Positions 25,733-35,212 are shown, counted from the stretch's first letter. The stretch is 64,000 nt of DNA from Dulcicalothrix desertica PCC 7102 (GCF_003991905.1 NZ_RSCL01000024.1:62001-126000); one strand, 5' to 3'. A program made the numbers and translations. Notes: generated by a model not told the origin, from the letters alone.

Positions 25733-26977
25733 ATGAATACTTCTAGTTTATCTGTTGCTTCTCCTATTTCTGAGAATACTTACTTTACAAATAATTCTCT
25801 TTTCACAAATAATAATTTTGATATTAATCAATCTAATTATTCGAGTAATTCTATACGCTCTTCAAGTTTTCATCCGTCTCTTTCTAATCATGTTTCGAGT
25901 CAGGCATATAATATACCAATAACTAATCCAAATCCTAACTCTATTTTTAGCAGTGCAGCTACACATGCTGATTTTGGCGGTAACGGTAAAACTGATTTAC
26001 TATGGCGTGATGCTAAAACAGGTGATACTGCAATTTGGTTAATGGATGGTAGTAATATTACGGATGCGAAGTTTTTGCCGAAAATGAGTGCAGACTGGCA
26101 ATATAAACTGGGTGATTTTAATCGTGATGGAAAAAGTGATATTTTTTGGCGCAATAGTACAACAGGTGAGAATGTATTGTGGATGATGGATGGTAATAAT
26201 GTCGTAAGTAATACTCAATTACAAACTATTGACCCTGGTTGGAAGTTAGATATTGCTGACTTTAACGGTGATGGTAAGAGCGATGTTTTTTGGCACAATA
26301 CAAATACTGGTGAAAATGCTACTTGGTTAATGGATAGTACTACGGTAACAACCGCAGCATATATAGATCAAACAGATTTGTCTTGGACTCCTACTATAGT
26401 TGACTTTAGTGGGGATGGTAAGAGTGATATTTTTTGGCGAAATACTGTTACAACCGACACAGCGGTATGGATGATGGATGGTACTAATTATTCTGGTTCG
26501 TTCTTACAACAAATGGATTCATCTTGGGATTCTACCATCGGCGATTTTAATGGTGATGGTAGAAGTGATGTATTGTGGCACAACAAAACTACAGGTGATA
26601 CATCTGTTTGGATGATGAATGGAACTTTTCTGTTTAGTAGTAGTTTAAATAATATGGGCGCCGACTGGACAGATAGTATTGGTGATTTTAATGGTGATGG
26701 CAAAACAGATGTATTTTGGCACAACAGCAAAACTGGTGAGAATACAGCTTGGTTAATGGACGGTTCATCGATTGCAACGTCTGCATTTTTACCGCAAACT
26801 GACCCATCACTACAATATATGATTGGTGATTATGATGGTAATGGAAAAACAGATATTTTCTGGCGTAACGCTACTACTGGTGATAATTCAATTTGGTTTA
26901 TGAATGGTACAACTGCTTCAGGAAGCACAGTAACGAATGTCCCTGCTGAATGGACTACCCAAACAAAAGTATCATAA
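25733..26977 (+). CDS. Seven-repeat VCBS/FG-GAP protein, paralogue 2
   Basis: A 414-residue paralogue of the preceding gene. It has a Ser/Asn-rich N-terminus (about 1-75), then seven repeats of the DFNGDGKSDVFWHN....TGEN..W.MDG type. One repeat (IFWRNTVTTDTAVW) lacks the TGE core and one loop starts DFSGDGKSD. ATG 25733 is used; an in-frame start 36 bp upstream lacks support. Both copies begin with a shared NPNxxxxFSSAA segment before the first blade. Likely calcium-binding beta-propeller; role unknown. Confidence 0.85.
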   Translation: MNTSSLSVASPISENTYFTNNSLFTNNNFDINQSNYSSNSIRSSSFHPSLSNHVSSQAYNIPITNPNPNSIFSSAATHADFGGNGKTDLLWRDAKTGDTAIWLMDGSNITDAKFLPKMSADWQYKLGDFNRDGKSDIFWRNSTTGENVLWMMDGNNVVSNTQLQTIDPGWKLDIADFNGDGKSDVFWHNTNTGENATWLMDSTTVTTAAYIDQTDLSWTPTIVDFSGDGKSDIFWRNTVTTDTAVWMMDGTNYSGSFLQQMDSSWDSTIGDFNGDGRSDVLWHNKTTGDTSVWMMNGTFLFSSSLNNMGADWTDSIGDFNGDGKTDVFWHNSKTGENTAWLMDGSSIATSAFLPQTDPSLQYMIGDYDGNGKTDIFWRNATTGDNSIWFMNGTTASGSTVTNVPAEWTTQTKVS

Positions 26978-27342
26978 AATTTTGGATAATCGTAGCACAG
27001 GCCGGAAAGCCTGTGCAGTGATGTATTTTTATTACCAAATTTAATCACACAGACCACTAGTCACAAATTTTTGCTAGAAACTGGTCACAATTAAAGCCAA
27101 TAAAGTCTGAAAAAGCTGATTTTACTTTAATCATTACGACCTTACATTTTGATGTGAACATGATTATTTTTGTGAATCAAAGAATTTATAAATAAAAAAA
27201 TAACTAGATAATTCTTTAGAAAGATGATTATGAACAGTTATGTTTTTAACCTTGTAATTGAAGCACAAGAAAATCTTGCTCACAAAACTATCAATTAAAT
27301 TAACGACATAAATAACCTTTTTACTTAAGGAGTTAAAGAATC
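26978..27342. other. Gene-free stretch with a terminator-like hairpin
   Basis: The hairpin GCACAGGC/GCCTGTGC is at 26995-27002 and 27009-27016, behind the VCBS stop; it is identical in its arms to those at 15833 and 52044. The rest is AT-rich, ending in TAAGGAG before the next ATG. Confidence 0.65.
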
Positions 27343-27987
27343 ATGGTTGAAGGTAGGCAGGAGTTTGACTCCGAAAACGAGAATGCAAATCGCATCATAG
27401 ACAATTTGCCTGATGCTGAAGGAAGTACTCACATAAATACTAGTGCCGAATATAACAACCGTATAAATTACGGACAGCCTGAGCAACCTTATAGTAGTTC
27501 AGTAAACCCGAATATGGATGCTGGGATACCTCAATCAAATCCTCATTCATCCGAAAAACAAAAAAATAATGTATTAAATAGAGCATTAATAGGTGGACTT
27601 GCCCTAGGTGCATTAGGTTCATTAGCTGCTGTTTTGGCACGAAGAAAACTTGTTCAGGGTTTTAACCACACTGCCTCTTGTGAGGAAAAAGGCGCCAAAA
27701 CTGTAGATGAAGGTCTGAAAAACACAAATCAATGTGTAGAAGATGCAGTTACAGGTATTGAAGAAGGCACCATGCCAGTAGTAACAGGTACTTCTGATAC
27801 ATCTAAGTACACCGTGCATTCTTCAAACCCATCACAAAATCTAGATATTCAATATCAAGAGCGCTCCAATGCTATTACTCAGGGATTTAGTAGTGAGCAA
27901 ACCGAGAAATCCAAAAATACTAGTACGCATGTGATTTATATTTCACCTTCCAGTACTCGAACGAAAGTAAATTCTTTAGAAGATTAA
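27343..27987 (+). CDS. Hypothetical protein with a glycine-zipper membrane segment
   Basis: A 214-residue protein. The N-terminal about 75 residues are polar and disordered-looking. A hydrophobic glycine-rich segment (ALIGGLALGALGSLAAVLA, about 85-103) looks like a single membrane or glycine-zipper helix, followed by a polar tail with two Cys. TAAGGAG lies 9 bp before the ATG. It is followed by a GTAGAGAC hairpin and then the rhodopsin gene on the same strand. No family is recognised. Confidence 0.7.
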   Translation: MVEGRQEFDSENENANRIIDNLPDAEGSTHINTSAEYNNRINYGQPEQPYSSSVNPNMDAGIPQSNPHSSEKQKNNVLNRALIGGLALGALGSLAAVLARRKLVQGFNHTASCEEKGAKTVDEGLKNTNQCVEDAVTGIEEGTMPVVTGTSDTSKYTVHSSNPSQNLDIQYQERSNAITQGFSSEQTEKSKNTSTHVIYISPSSTRTKVNSLED

Positions 27988-28009
27988 TTACGTTTATTGT
28001 AAAAAGTTT

Positions 28010-28040
28010 GTAGAGACACTAGGTTTTATGGTGTCTCTAC
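28010..28040. terminator. GTAGAGACAC/GTGTCTCTAC hairpin
   Basis: Perfect 10-bp arms (28010-28019, 28031-28040) 22 bp after the preceding stop codon. The position suits a terminator ahead of the rhodopsin gene. The arms belong to the GTAGAGAC repeat family (17204, 35187). Confidence 0.6.
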
Positions 28041-28157
28041 ATTTGTGTATGAATTCAAATGTATTAAATAAATCTCTATCTGGTGAGAGATGAAGCTCAA
28101 TAAGTAAACCTGCTCAAATAATACCTAGAGACCAAAAAATAAATTATTTAACTCCAA

Positions 28158-28958
28158 ATGGATTTACAAGTTCTTTTTCAATGGCTGTATGTTGCGGGTA
28201 TGGTATTAGGCGCCGTTTACTTCATGTCTCTAAGTAAAAACCCTCATGGAGTGCCGAAATATGAATACTTAATTGCTACATTCATTCCTATATGGTCGGG
28301 ATTAGCTTATTTGTCAATGACTTTACCGCACGGTGATTTACAGCAAGGCAAGATTGAGATTGCTGGGCAAATCACTCATTACGCACGCTATATAGATTGG
28401 ATTGTAACTACACCATTGTTGCTGTTGTCTTTGTCTTTTACAGCTATGCATTATCAATCTAAAAAAGATTGGATACTGATTAGCTCTTTAATGGGTACGC
28501 AGGTAATTGTAATTGCTAGTGGCTTAGTTGCTGATCTTTCTGTAGTGCCTTGGGTAAGATACTTATGGTATATCATTGGTGTAGTCGCTTTTTTGCTTGT
28601 CATGTCATGGATTTGGGGACCTTTGCGTGCCAAAACCAGAAGTCAAGGATTAGAGCTAGCAAAATTATATGACAGGTTAACAACTTACTTTACAGCACTA
28701 TGGATTTGCTATCCAATCATTTGGATTATTGGTCCAAGTGGGTTTAAAATTATAAATCAAACTGTAGAGACATTGTTATTTTGTATAGTTCCTTTTTTCT
28801 CGAAAGTAGGGTTTAGTGTTTTAGATTTACATGGGTTGAGAAATCTGCATAGCTCAGGAACTCAAACTACTATTGATAACCTTGTGGAAAGAACGTTTAA
28901 TTTATTGGGAAGTATAACTGCTCCTAGAAAACTGCATCGTTTGCGCTTCAGAAAGTAA
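28158..28958 (+). CDS. Anabaena-type sensory rhodopsin (microbial rhodopsin)
   Basis: A 266-residue seven-helix retinal protein closely matching Anabaena sensory rhodopsin (ASR) as I recall it. Retinal-binding Lys216 lies in PFFSKVGFS and counterion Asp80 in ARYIDWIVTTPLLLLSLS. Pro212 replaces the second counterion Asp of proton pumps, as in ASR, and Asp223 matches ASR Asp217. The proton-donor position is Ser91, also as in ASR. These features argue for a photochromic sensor rather than a pump. The loop before helix C is about five residues longer than in ASR. The soluble transducer gene that follows ASR in Anabaena is not next to it here. Confidence 0.95.
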   Translation: MDLQVLFQWLYVAGMVLGAVYFMSLSKNPHGVPKYEYLIATFIPIWSGLAYLSMTLPHGDLQQGKIEIAGQITHYARYIDWIVTTPLLLLSLSFTAMHYQSKKDWILISSLMGTQVIVIASGLVADLSVVPWVRYLWYIIGVVAFLLVMSWIWGPLRAKTRSQGLELAKLYDRLTTYFTALWICYPIIWIIGPSGFKIINQTVETLLFCIVPFFSKVGFSVLDLHGLRNLHSSGTQTTIDNLVERTFNLLGSITAPRKLHRLRFRK

Positions 28959-28962
28959 TTAT

Positions 28963-28996
28963 CCCTGTAGGATAGGCATCCCGCCTGTCCTACGGG
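28963..28996. repeat. Hairpin between convergent genes
   Basis: Arms CCCTGTAGGATAGGC (28963-28977) and GCCTGTCCTACGGG (28983-28996), nearly complementary, sit between the rhodopsin stop and the convergent gene at 29007. It is a likely bidirectional terminator or dispersed repeat. Confidence 0.65.
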
Positions 28997-29006
28997 ATTT
29001 AATTTT

Positions 29007-29591
29007 TTAGTAACGGTAAGGTTGGTCGGCGGGGTCCCCTAATGGGTCTTCACTTGCTGGACGGATATCACCATATTGTCCATAATTTCCTTGGTTGCCT
29101 TGATTCATTAGCTTTTTAAGCGCTAAAGCTGCGATACCAGCCATTGCTCCTTTTGCTAACGGGTTACTCAAAATGTTACCTCCTTGTCCACCCATCATAC
29201 CCGAGGCGCCTCTAAATATTTGACCAAGTAAATCGGGTTGAGAAGATTGAATTCGACCTGTTGCTTGAGCAAGATAACGTGGGTCTTGAAAACGGTCATC
29301 TATTCCATCTTGATTTAAATCGGGAAAATTTAAGTTTGAGGCACGTGTTTGCTGTTGAAGATAACGACCAAACTGCATTCGTTCTTGCGGACTCATGCGA
29401 CTAAAAACTTCTTGTGCAGATTCTTGATAAAGGTCTGGAGGTAACCGTCTAGAAACATTTTGATAACGGTCATAAACTTCTTCGTCTGAGTACCCTTCAG
29501 AAGGTGAACCTTGCTCATAACGGTTGACAAAATTACGGTAGTCTTTTTCGACTTCGCGGTCACCACCAAAAATACTTTCTAAAAAATTCAT
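29007..29591 (-). CDS. Conserved cyanobacterial hypothetical protein
   Basis: A 194-residue protein. An acidic, charged N-terminal half (EEVYDRYQNVSRRLPPDLYQ, MSPQERMQFGRYLQQQ) includes a DLNQDGIDDRF segment that resembles a single EF-hand-like or thrombospondin-type Ca loop. A glycine-rich C-terminal hydrophobic part (GMMGGQGGNILSNPLAKGAM, AGIAALALKKLM) ends in a Gln/Gly/Tyr-rich tail. I recognise it only as a common cyanobacterial hypothetical. It may bind membrane or calcium. Confidence 0.7.
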   Translation of the reverse strand: MNFLESIFGGDREVEKDYRNFVNRYEQGSPSEGYSDEEVYDRYQNVSRRLPPDLYQESAQEVFSRMSPQERMQFGRYLQQQTRASNLNFPDLNQDGIDDRFQDPRYLAQATGRIQSSQPDLLGQIFRGASGMMGGQGGNILSNPLAKGAMAGIAALALKKLMNQGNQGNYGQYGDIRPASEDPLGDPADQPYRY

Positions 29592-30111
29592 AATTTTCTC
29601 CTAATTGGTTTATTCTCAGATTTAGGCGTTTTGATAATTCTCATCAACCCAGCAGGATGGAGCAGTATCGTTTAGAGGATAAATTAATGCCATTAAATCG
29701 TTTATTTCGATCATGCTTTCGGTTTCTTTATCTTGAAGTAACATAGTAAAAATGTTTCAAGACTAGTTGAAGAAATTAATTACTCAGGCAATTACCCACA
29801 TTAGACTACAAATTATCCTAATTTCACCAATCTTAAGAGAGAGATTATTAATTATATTGAAGATGTTTAAGTGAAATTACAACATAACCATGTAATAAGC
29901 AATCAATCAAGTCTAAATAAGAATAAATTCAAAATAAAAAAATATTATACTACTTATGAAGGATGATAAATAAATATATTTGGCTTAATTTAAAAAATTA
30001 ATATAGCATTTCTAAGTAGCAAAATTTATTCTTGAACAAGAGTAAATTGATTGCAATAATAAGCTTTAATATTGTAATTAAAAAATATTTTCAATTGACA
30101 AAGGTAAATAT
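29592..30111. other. Gene-free AT-rich stretch
   Basis: More than 500 bp of strongly AT-rich sequence between divergent genes. No ORF, hairpin or GGCGCC was found. It presumably carries the promoters of both flanking genes. Confidence 0.5.
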
Positions 30112-30663
30112 ATGAAATACTTATCAACTTTACTAAAAAATGGGTTCTCTCTAATTGTCACTGCTAGTACTTTGTTTTACACAAATGCCGCGTTTGCAGC
30201 CCAAAGGGTAGTGTTTACATACGGCGCCTTCCAGCAATCACTACCAGTTGATGAATTAGTAACTTTTGCCAAAACGGGAGAAACCTCATCGAGTATTAGA
30301 TATTATCTAGACCAAACGCGCCAAGATCCACAATCAATTCGTAATGCCTTGACACGAGAATTTAATGTCACTCCTGTAACTTTAGACCGGACACTTAATA
30401 GCAGAATTGGTCTATACTTACTCGACCAAATTAGTTACTCGATTCGCACACGTTCTAATCAAGCAAACAGACAAGCTTTGCGTTCATCTCTTGTTTTATC
30501 TGCCAGCAAAGATAATAAAATTTCATTGATTGAAGTTATTCAAAACTACCCAACGTCAGATGTTATTGTTGAGGGAGAGCGTATTTTAAGAACTTATAAT
30601 CAATTAAGTCTTATTGCAGAAGATATAGAAAGAATTTTCGGTATTCCTACATCTTTGAGGTAG
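30112..30663 (+). CDS. Secreted DUF1400 domain protein
   Basis: A 183-residue exported protein with a signal peptide (GFSLIVTASTLFYTNAAFAA). The remainder begins QRVVFTYGAFQQSLPVDELV and matches DUF1400, the domain usually found N-terminal to an alpha/beta hydrolase in cyanobacteria. Here it stands alone, with no hydrolase part. It carries the DUF1400 helical pattern (IRNALTREFNVTPVTLDRTL, GLYLLDQISYSIRT). It is likely periplasmic; function unknown. Confidence 0.8.
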   Translation: MKYLSTLLKNGFSLIVTASTLFYTNAAFAAQRVVFTYGAFQQSLPVDELVTFAKTGETSSSIRYYLDQTRQDPQSIRNALTREFNVTPVTLDRTLNSRIGLYLLDQISYSIRTRSNQANRQALRSSLVLSASKDNKISLIEVIQNYPTSDVIVEGERILRTYNQLSLIAEDIERIFGIPTSLR

Positions 30664-30706
30664 TTATTTTTAGCGTAGTAAAGAATGTATATACTAAAAT
30701 ACCCTG

Positions 30707-31507
30707 TTAGGCTATATTAAAACGCTTACGTGCGGCAAAGCGAAATAACCTATCTGGGAGTATTGCTCTTATACGAGGGAGCCACTGCGCGTCATTACCA
30801 ACACGATACCGTAATCGCGGCGCCGGCTTTTGAGCGATAGAAACAATTAATCGTGCAACTTTTTCAGGATTTTCACCTTGTGCAATTGCTTGATTTATAG
30901 ACGATTGAATCACCTCACGCACATTGTTATAATCACTATAAGTTTTTCCTGAATGCAACATTTCATGATTAAAGTTAGTTTTAAAATAGCCAGGTTCAAT
31001 TAAAGACACTTTGATATTGAAAGGGTCTAGTTCTATGCTTAATGCTTCACTATAACCTTCTAGCGCAAATTTACTAGCACAGTAATAACCTTGACCAGGG
31101 GCGCCGATTAATCCACCCAAGGAACTCATATTAATAACATGCCCACTACGTTGCTGTCTCATGGTTGGCAATACAGCATTTGTAACGCGCACAACACCCC
31201 ATAAGTTTGTATCAAAAACATCCTGGGCTTGTTCTAAACTTGTTTCTTCAATCATGCTAGCATGTATTTGTCCAGCATTATTAATAAGTAAATCAATACG
31301 TCCAGTTTGGTCAAGTAACTGTTTGACGCATGATTCCACTGATTCATCTGATTTAACATCCATCCTCAACATTGAAACAGACGAAGCTGAATGTTCTTTA
31401 CGACTTGTGCCAAAAACACGATACCCAGATTGAACGAGCATTGTCGCAGTTAACTTTCCAAATCCAGATGATGCTCCTGTAACTAGCGCAACTTTTTCGT
31501 TAGTCAT
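30707..31507 (-). CDS. Short-chain dehydrogenase/reductase
   Basis: A 266-residue classical SDR. The Rossmann motif is VTGASSGFGK near residue 10, NNAG is in DLLINNAGQ, and the catalytic Ser and YxxxK occur as MSSLGGLIG...YYCASKFALEG. ATG 31507 is chosen; an upstream in-frame start at 31558 would begin inside a dispersed repeat. Substrate cannot be predicted. Sequence such as SVSLIEPGYFKTNF is typical of NADP-dependent members. It is convergent with the DUF1400 gene. Confidence 0.9.
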   Translation of the reverse strand: MTNEKVALVTGASSGFGKLTATMLVQSGYRVFGTSRKEHSASSVSMLRMDVKSDESVESCVKQLLDQTGRIDLLINNAGQIHASMIEETSLEQAQDVFDTNLWGVVRVTNAVLPTMRQQRSGHVINMSSLGGLIGAPGQGYYCASKFALEGYSEALSIELDPFNIKVSLIEPGYFKTNFNHEMLHSGKTYSDYNNVREVIQSSINQAIAQGENPEKVARLIVSIAQKPAPRLRYRVGNDAQWLPRIRAILPDRLFRFAARKRFNIA

Positions 31508-31537
31508 AATATTGTTGTTTTTGAGACAAAACTGGAC

Positions 31538-31562
31538 GGGCGAGGATGCCCATCCCACAAGA
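31538..31562. repeat. GGGCGAGGATGCCCATCCC dispersed repeat
   Basis: Upstream of the SDR start; also at 1724-1747 (one or two differences) and partly, reversed, at about 60929-60942. GGGC/GCCC can pair around GAGGAT. Confidence 0.7.
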
Positions 31563-31602
31563 ATGTCAGCTTATAAGTTTGTACCAGAGGAACTTGCGTG
31601 TA

Positions 31603-32052
31603 TTATCTGCTACCTAGAATTTCTGCTTTAAGAGAACGAATTTCACCTGCTAATTCTTTTCTTGTTTCAACCTTGAGTAAGTAGCGATTGGTAAACCAAG
31701 CTGTGTAACTAATACCTATTAACTCGAACAATGGCGCCACAAGGGGAATATCATTGAATGCACCAAGGACTGCAAAGAAGACTTTAAGGACGACTATGCC
31801 TAGAACTAATGCACTAATTGCTATAATAGGTAGTTTGTATTGTTGGTAAAATGCACTGATATATTCTGGTAGTGTCGCGAAAAAATTAGATGCTTTGTTA
31901 CTTGCTACCTGCAATTGATAATCTGCTTCATTCGCAGTAGACTTGATTTTAGACTCTACTTTTTCAATCGCTTGGGCGCTAGTAGAATCAATGTTATTAA
32001 CATACTCTTGAGTCGCATTCATGTATTCTTGTTGTTGCACTTGGGTTTCCAT
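31603..32052 (-). CDS. CAAD domain membrane protein (CURT1-like)
   Basis: A 149-residue protein with a polar N-terminal helix (about 1-60), then the CAAD pattern: amphipathic LPEYISAFYQQYKLPIIAIS, two membrane helices (ALVLGIVVLKVFFAVLGAF, and PLFELIGISYTAWFTNRYLL) and a charged coiled C-terminus (ETRKELAGEIRSLKAEILG). CAAD is the domain cyanobacteria append to aminoacyl-tRNA synthetases and which forms plant CURT1 proteins; it anchors proteins to thylakoids and shapes membrane curvature. No synthetase is fused here. Confidence 0.88.
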   Translation of the reverse strand: METQVQQQEYMNATQEYVNNIDSTSAQAIEKVESKIKSTANEADYQLQVASNKASNFFATLPEYISAFYQQYKLPIIAISALVLGIVVLKVFFAVLGAFNDIPLVAPLFELIGISYTAWFTNRYLLKVETRKELAGEIRSLKAEILGSR

Positions 32053-32539
32053 ACTATTCCTTCCTGTGTACTGAGTCTTATTGAGTATTACTTGGATAAT
32101 TACGCGGCAAGAAAATTTACCGAGTTATTGGATTAGATGATTCTTTATACTTAACTATTTTTTTAGCGACTTGACATCGACCGTTTGTTATAAGCTTGTT
32201 TTCTATCAAAAGCTATACTATTTTATTTCAATTTTAACTACTATTTTATTAAAAAATATTTATTAGATGATAAATATGATTAGTTAGGCTAGAAATTAGT
32301 CACACTATTTTCTTTCATGTTTATTGAATACACGATAAGTTTTAAAAATGCCTTACATTATTTAAACAAAATAAAATATATTAAGATTGTTTTTAGACGT
32401 TAAAGTCATCTACCAATAGGATGAACATATCTTCTTTATAAAGATAGATTCAAAATTAGATACTTCTGAGTAAGCTATGTCACATCAAATTACTGGTGGA
32501 TATTGTCAATTTTTATATCTAACTAAGTAATACATCAAG
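32053..32539. other. Gene-free AT-rich stretch
   Basis: Spacer between divergent CAAD and channel-like genes; no repeat, hairpin or coding sequence recognised. Confidence 0.5.
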
Positions 32540-34198
32540 GTGAAGCCTGAAAAATTTATGGATATAACCTCGCTACTGGCACAAGCTACACAACCGTATC
32601 AACCAGTTCAACCAAGACAGGCGCTAGATAACAGTGTAGACTACATGGAACGATTGTTTGCACAGTTAATAAATTTTCTACCAACATTGCTGGGAGCAGT
32701 AGCAATTTTGTTAGTTGGTTTATTAATTGCAGCAGTTGTAAGTTCAATTGTACGAGGAATTTTCAATCGTACCAATGTCGATAACCGCATTGCTGCCGCT
32801 ATTTTAGGTCGTACAGACCAAAGAGATTTACCCAAAGTCGAGAAAGTAATCTCGAATTTTGTTTTTTGGGTTATTGTTCTAATTACGGCTGTTGCTGTTT
32901 TACAAACCCTCAACTTGCAGGTTGTTTCACAACCCCTAAATACTTTCCTTAATACCGTACTTGGATATATTCCTAAAATAGTCGGTGCAATAATTTTATT
33001 CGGAGTTGCTTGGGTAGTTGCAACTATCGTCAAGCTAATAACAACACGAGGATTAGGCGCCTTAAGACTGGATGAGCGTTTGAATACACAGTTTGAAGAC
33101 CGTACAGCAGCAAGTCAAAATCAATTATCTTTAAGTGAGACGATTAGTAATGCACTTTATTGGTTTATCTTTTTACTGTTTTTGCTGCCAATTCTGAATG
33201 CATTAGAGTTAAATCAAGCATTACTTCCGATACAGAGTTTAATTACTCAAGTAATTTCGATTTTGCCAAACATTCTCGCTGCGGTGTTAATTGCTGCTGC
33301 GGGTTGGTTGCTTGCTACCATTGTCAGACGAATCGTGACTAACTTGCTTGCTTCTGCTGGAAGTGACCGCTTAGGCGCCCGATTTGGTTTACGGCAAACA
33401 ACAGCAGGGCAATCACTGTCAGCGATTATTGGCACAATTGTTTACATATTAATATTGATTCCTTTTGCGATTGCAGCACTAAACGCTCTGAGAATAGAAG
33501 CGATTTCTGTGCCAGCAATTGCCATGCTGCAACAAATCCTCAACGCGCTCCCCTTAATTTTCACAGCAGCAATTATATTAATAGCTGCTTACTTCTTAGG
33601 TAGGTTTGTTTCTGAACTCGTCACCAACATTCTTACAAGCATTGGTTTCGACAATATTTTTTCTGTTTTAGGCATACCAACCCGAAGAACTCGAACAACT
33701 ATCGTCCAAGCATCTACTCAACCAGATGCAACGAGGGTGGCAACCACAACCCGCACACCATCCGAAATTGTTGGTATTGTGGTACTCGTTGGAATAATGC
33801 TATTCGCTACTGTAGCAGCAGTTGATGTCTTGAATATTCCAGCACTAACAGCGTTAGTTAGTGGTTTGACTATAGTATTTGGTAGAATTTTAGCAGGATT
33901 AGCAGTATTTGCCATCGGATTATTTCTTGCAAATCTCGCTTTCGGTATCATTACCGCTTCTGGTAATCGTCAAGCCCAGATTTTAGGACAAATCGCGCGA
34001 GTCGCAATTATTGCTTTAGTCTCAGCAATGGCACTACAACAAATCGGTGTTGCTAGCGATATTGTAAATCTCGCATTCGGTTTATTACTAGGCGCCTTTG
34101 CAATTGCAACTGCTTTAGCATTCGGTTTAGGTGCGCGCGAAGTAGCAGGTGAACAAGTCAGAGAACTGCTTACCTCTTTCAAAAGCAAACGTAATTAA
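32540..34198 (+). CDS. Mechanosensitive-channel-like protein with conserved TM-helix repeats
   Basis: A 552-residue integral membrane protein with about ten to eleven hydrophobic helices. Repeats of the type FLPTLLGAVAILLVGLLIA, YIPKIVGAIILFGVAWVVA and ILPNILAAVLIAAAGWLLA are the conserved TM_helix units found in small MscS-related proteins. It ends in LLTSFKSKRN and lacks the soluble MscS beta domain, so ion-channel function is an inference. The start is uncertain: GTG 32540 or ATG 32558 (MDITSLLAQ). Confidence 0.85.
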   Translation: MKPEKFMDITSLLAQATQPYQPVQPRQALDNSVDYMERLFAQLINFLPTLLGAVAILLVGLLIAAVVSSIVRGIFNRTNVDNRIAAAILGRTDQRDLPKVEKVISNFVFWVIVLITAVAVLQTLNLQVVSQPLNTFLNTVLGYIPKIVGAIILFGVAWVVATIVKLITTRGLGALRLDERLNTQFEDRTAASQNQLSLSETISNALYWFIFLLFLLPILNALELNQALLPIQSLITQVISILPNILAAVLIAAAGWLLATIVRRIVTNLLASAGSDRLGARFGLRQTTAGQSLSAIIGTIVYILILIPFAIAALNALRIEAISVPAIAMLQQILNALPLIFTAAIILIAAYFLGRFVSELVTNILTSIGFDNIFSVLGIPTRRTRTTIVQASTQPDATRVATTTRTPSEIVGIVVLVGIMLFATVAAVDVLNIPALTALVSGLTIVFGRILAGLAVFAIGLFLANLAFGIITASGNRQAQILGQIARVAIIALVSAMALQQIGVASDIVNLAFGLLLGAFAIATALAFGLGAREVAGEQVRELLTSFKSKRN

Positions 34199-34486
34199 TC
34201 AAGATAGGTCTAACTAATCCTGTAAAAATATAGAGACTCTAAATGTAGGGTCTCCACATTTTATCCTTAGATTAACTGTCAATCTGATTTAAGTAGTATA
34301 AAAATTAGCTCGATAGAGAGATGGATTGTGACGGTAACTAGTTTATTCTAATATCAAGTTTCTTACATAACGTATTCTTGTTGTAGTAATGCAATAAAGA
34401 TAAAGCTACAAACAGAATATATTAATCTGCATATTATTGTGAAGTTTTGTTGGGAAATATTGAAATACAAAGGAAGTAAATAATCA
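34199..34486. other. Spacer with an imperfect GAGAC hairpin
   Basis: About 30 bp after the stop, TAGAGACTC and GGGTCTCCA (near 34231-34255) can pair imperfectly, a worn member of the GTAGAGAC hairpin family. The rest is AT-rich. Confidence 0.5.
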
Positions 34487-35125
34487 ATGGCATATGTAAA
34501 TAGAACAACAGATAATATAGGTACCGAGCCTATTATTACCACCCCAGTAGCTGATTATCATGACCGTGTTCGTTGGGGTCCTATCATTTCTGGATTACTA
34601 GTTGCACTTGCTACTCAGTTAGTATTAAGCGCGCTATTTGGTGCAATTGGCGCCGGAACTGTAGAAGCTTCTGGAAGACCCAGAACAATTTCATCTGACG
34701 TAGCAGGTAATGTAGGACTTTGGTCAACTATTGGTTTATTAATTTCTCTATTTACAGGTGGTTGGGTAACAGCGCGTGCTTGTGGACCCATGAGTCGTAA
34801 TACTGCTCTGCTCAACGGTGCAATACTCTGGGCAACAACATTAGCATTAAGTTCTTGGTTACTAGCAAGTGGTGTATCAGGTGCTTTTGGTGTTGCCGCT
34901 TCTAACGCTGGAGAAGTAATAAATCAAGTACAGCAGCAAGGTGTTAATTTACCACAAAATACGCCTAACGTATCTGCTCAACAAGCTCGTGAAGCAGCAT
35001 CTAGTGTACGTCAAGGCTTATGGTGGTTTGTACTAGGTTCTTTACTAAGTTTACTTGCTTCCATGATTGGCGCCGTTGTTGGAACTCGCAGTCGTCGCAC
35101 CGTCAGACCCGAAGCGTATAGATAG
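34487..35125 (+). CDS. Hypothetical four-helix membrane protein
   Basis: A 212-residue protein with about four membrane helices: WGPIISGLLVALATQLVLSA, GLWSTIGLLISLFTGGWVTA, TALLNGAILWATTLALSSWL and WWFVLGSLLSLLASMIGAVV. A polar loop (about 140-175) lies before the last helix and the tail is basic. AAAGGAAG precedes the ATG. No family name is known to me. It may be cotranscribed with nothing, as an intergenic hairpin precedes it. Confidence 0.75.
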   Translation: MAYVNRTTDNIGTEPIITTPVADYHDRVRWGPIISGLLVALATQLVLSALFGAIGAGTVEASGRPRTISSDVAGNVGLWSTIGLLISLFTGGWVTARACGPMSRNTALLNGAILWATTLALSSWLLASGVSGAFGVAASNAGEVINQVQQQGVNLPQNTPNVSAQQAREAASSVRQGLWWFVLGSLLSLLASMIGAVVGTRSRRTVRPEAYR

Positions 35126-35186
35126 ACTCAGCAAATTTCAGCTTTCAGAAACATATATCTTATACCTGCTGACAACCCCAACCTTC

Positions 35187-35212
35187 TAGAGACGTTACAT
35201 GTAACGTCTCTA
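35187..35212. repeat. Perfect 26-bp palindrome, GTAGAGAC family
   Basis: TAGAGACGTTACA followed directly by its reverse complement, and flanked by a further G/C-type pairing. It is about 60 bp after the stop of the gene at 34487, so probably a terminator-like repeat. Confidence 0.75.

Noticed and set aside
28959-29591. Rhodopsin transducer gene expected after the sensory rhodopsin
   Set aside because: The next gene is on the other strand and is a glycine-rich hypothetical protein, unlike the small beta-rich transducer.
33718-33951. Minus-strand frames inside the channel-like gene
   Set aside because: Shadow frames of a well-supported + strand membrane protein.
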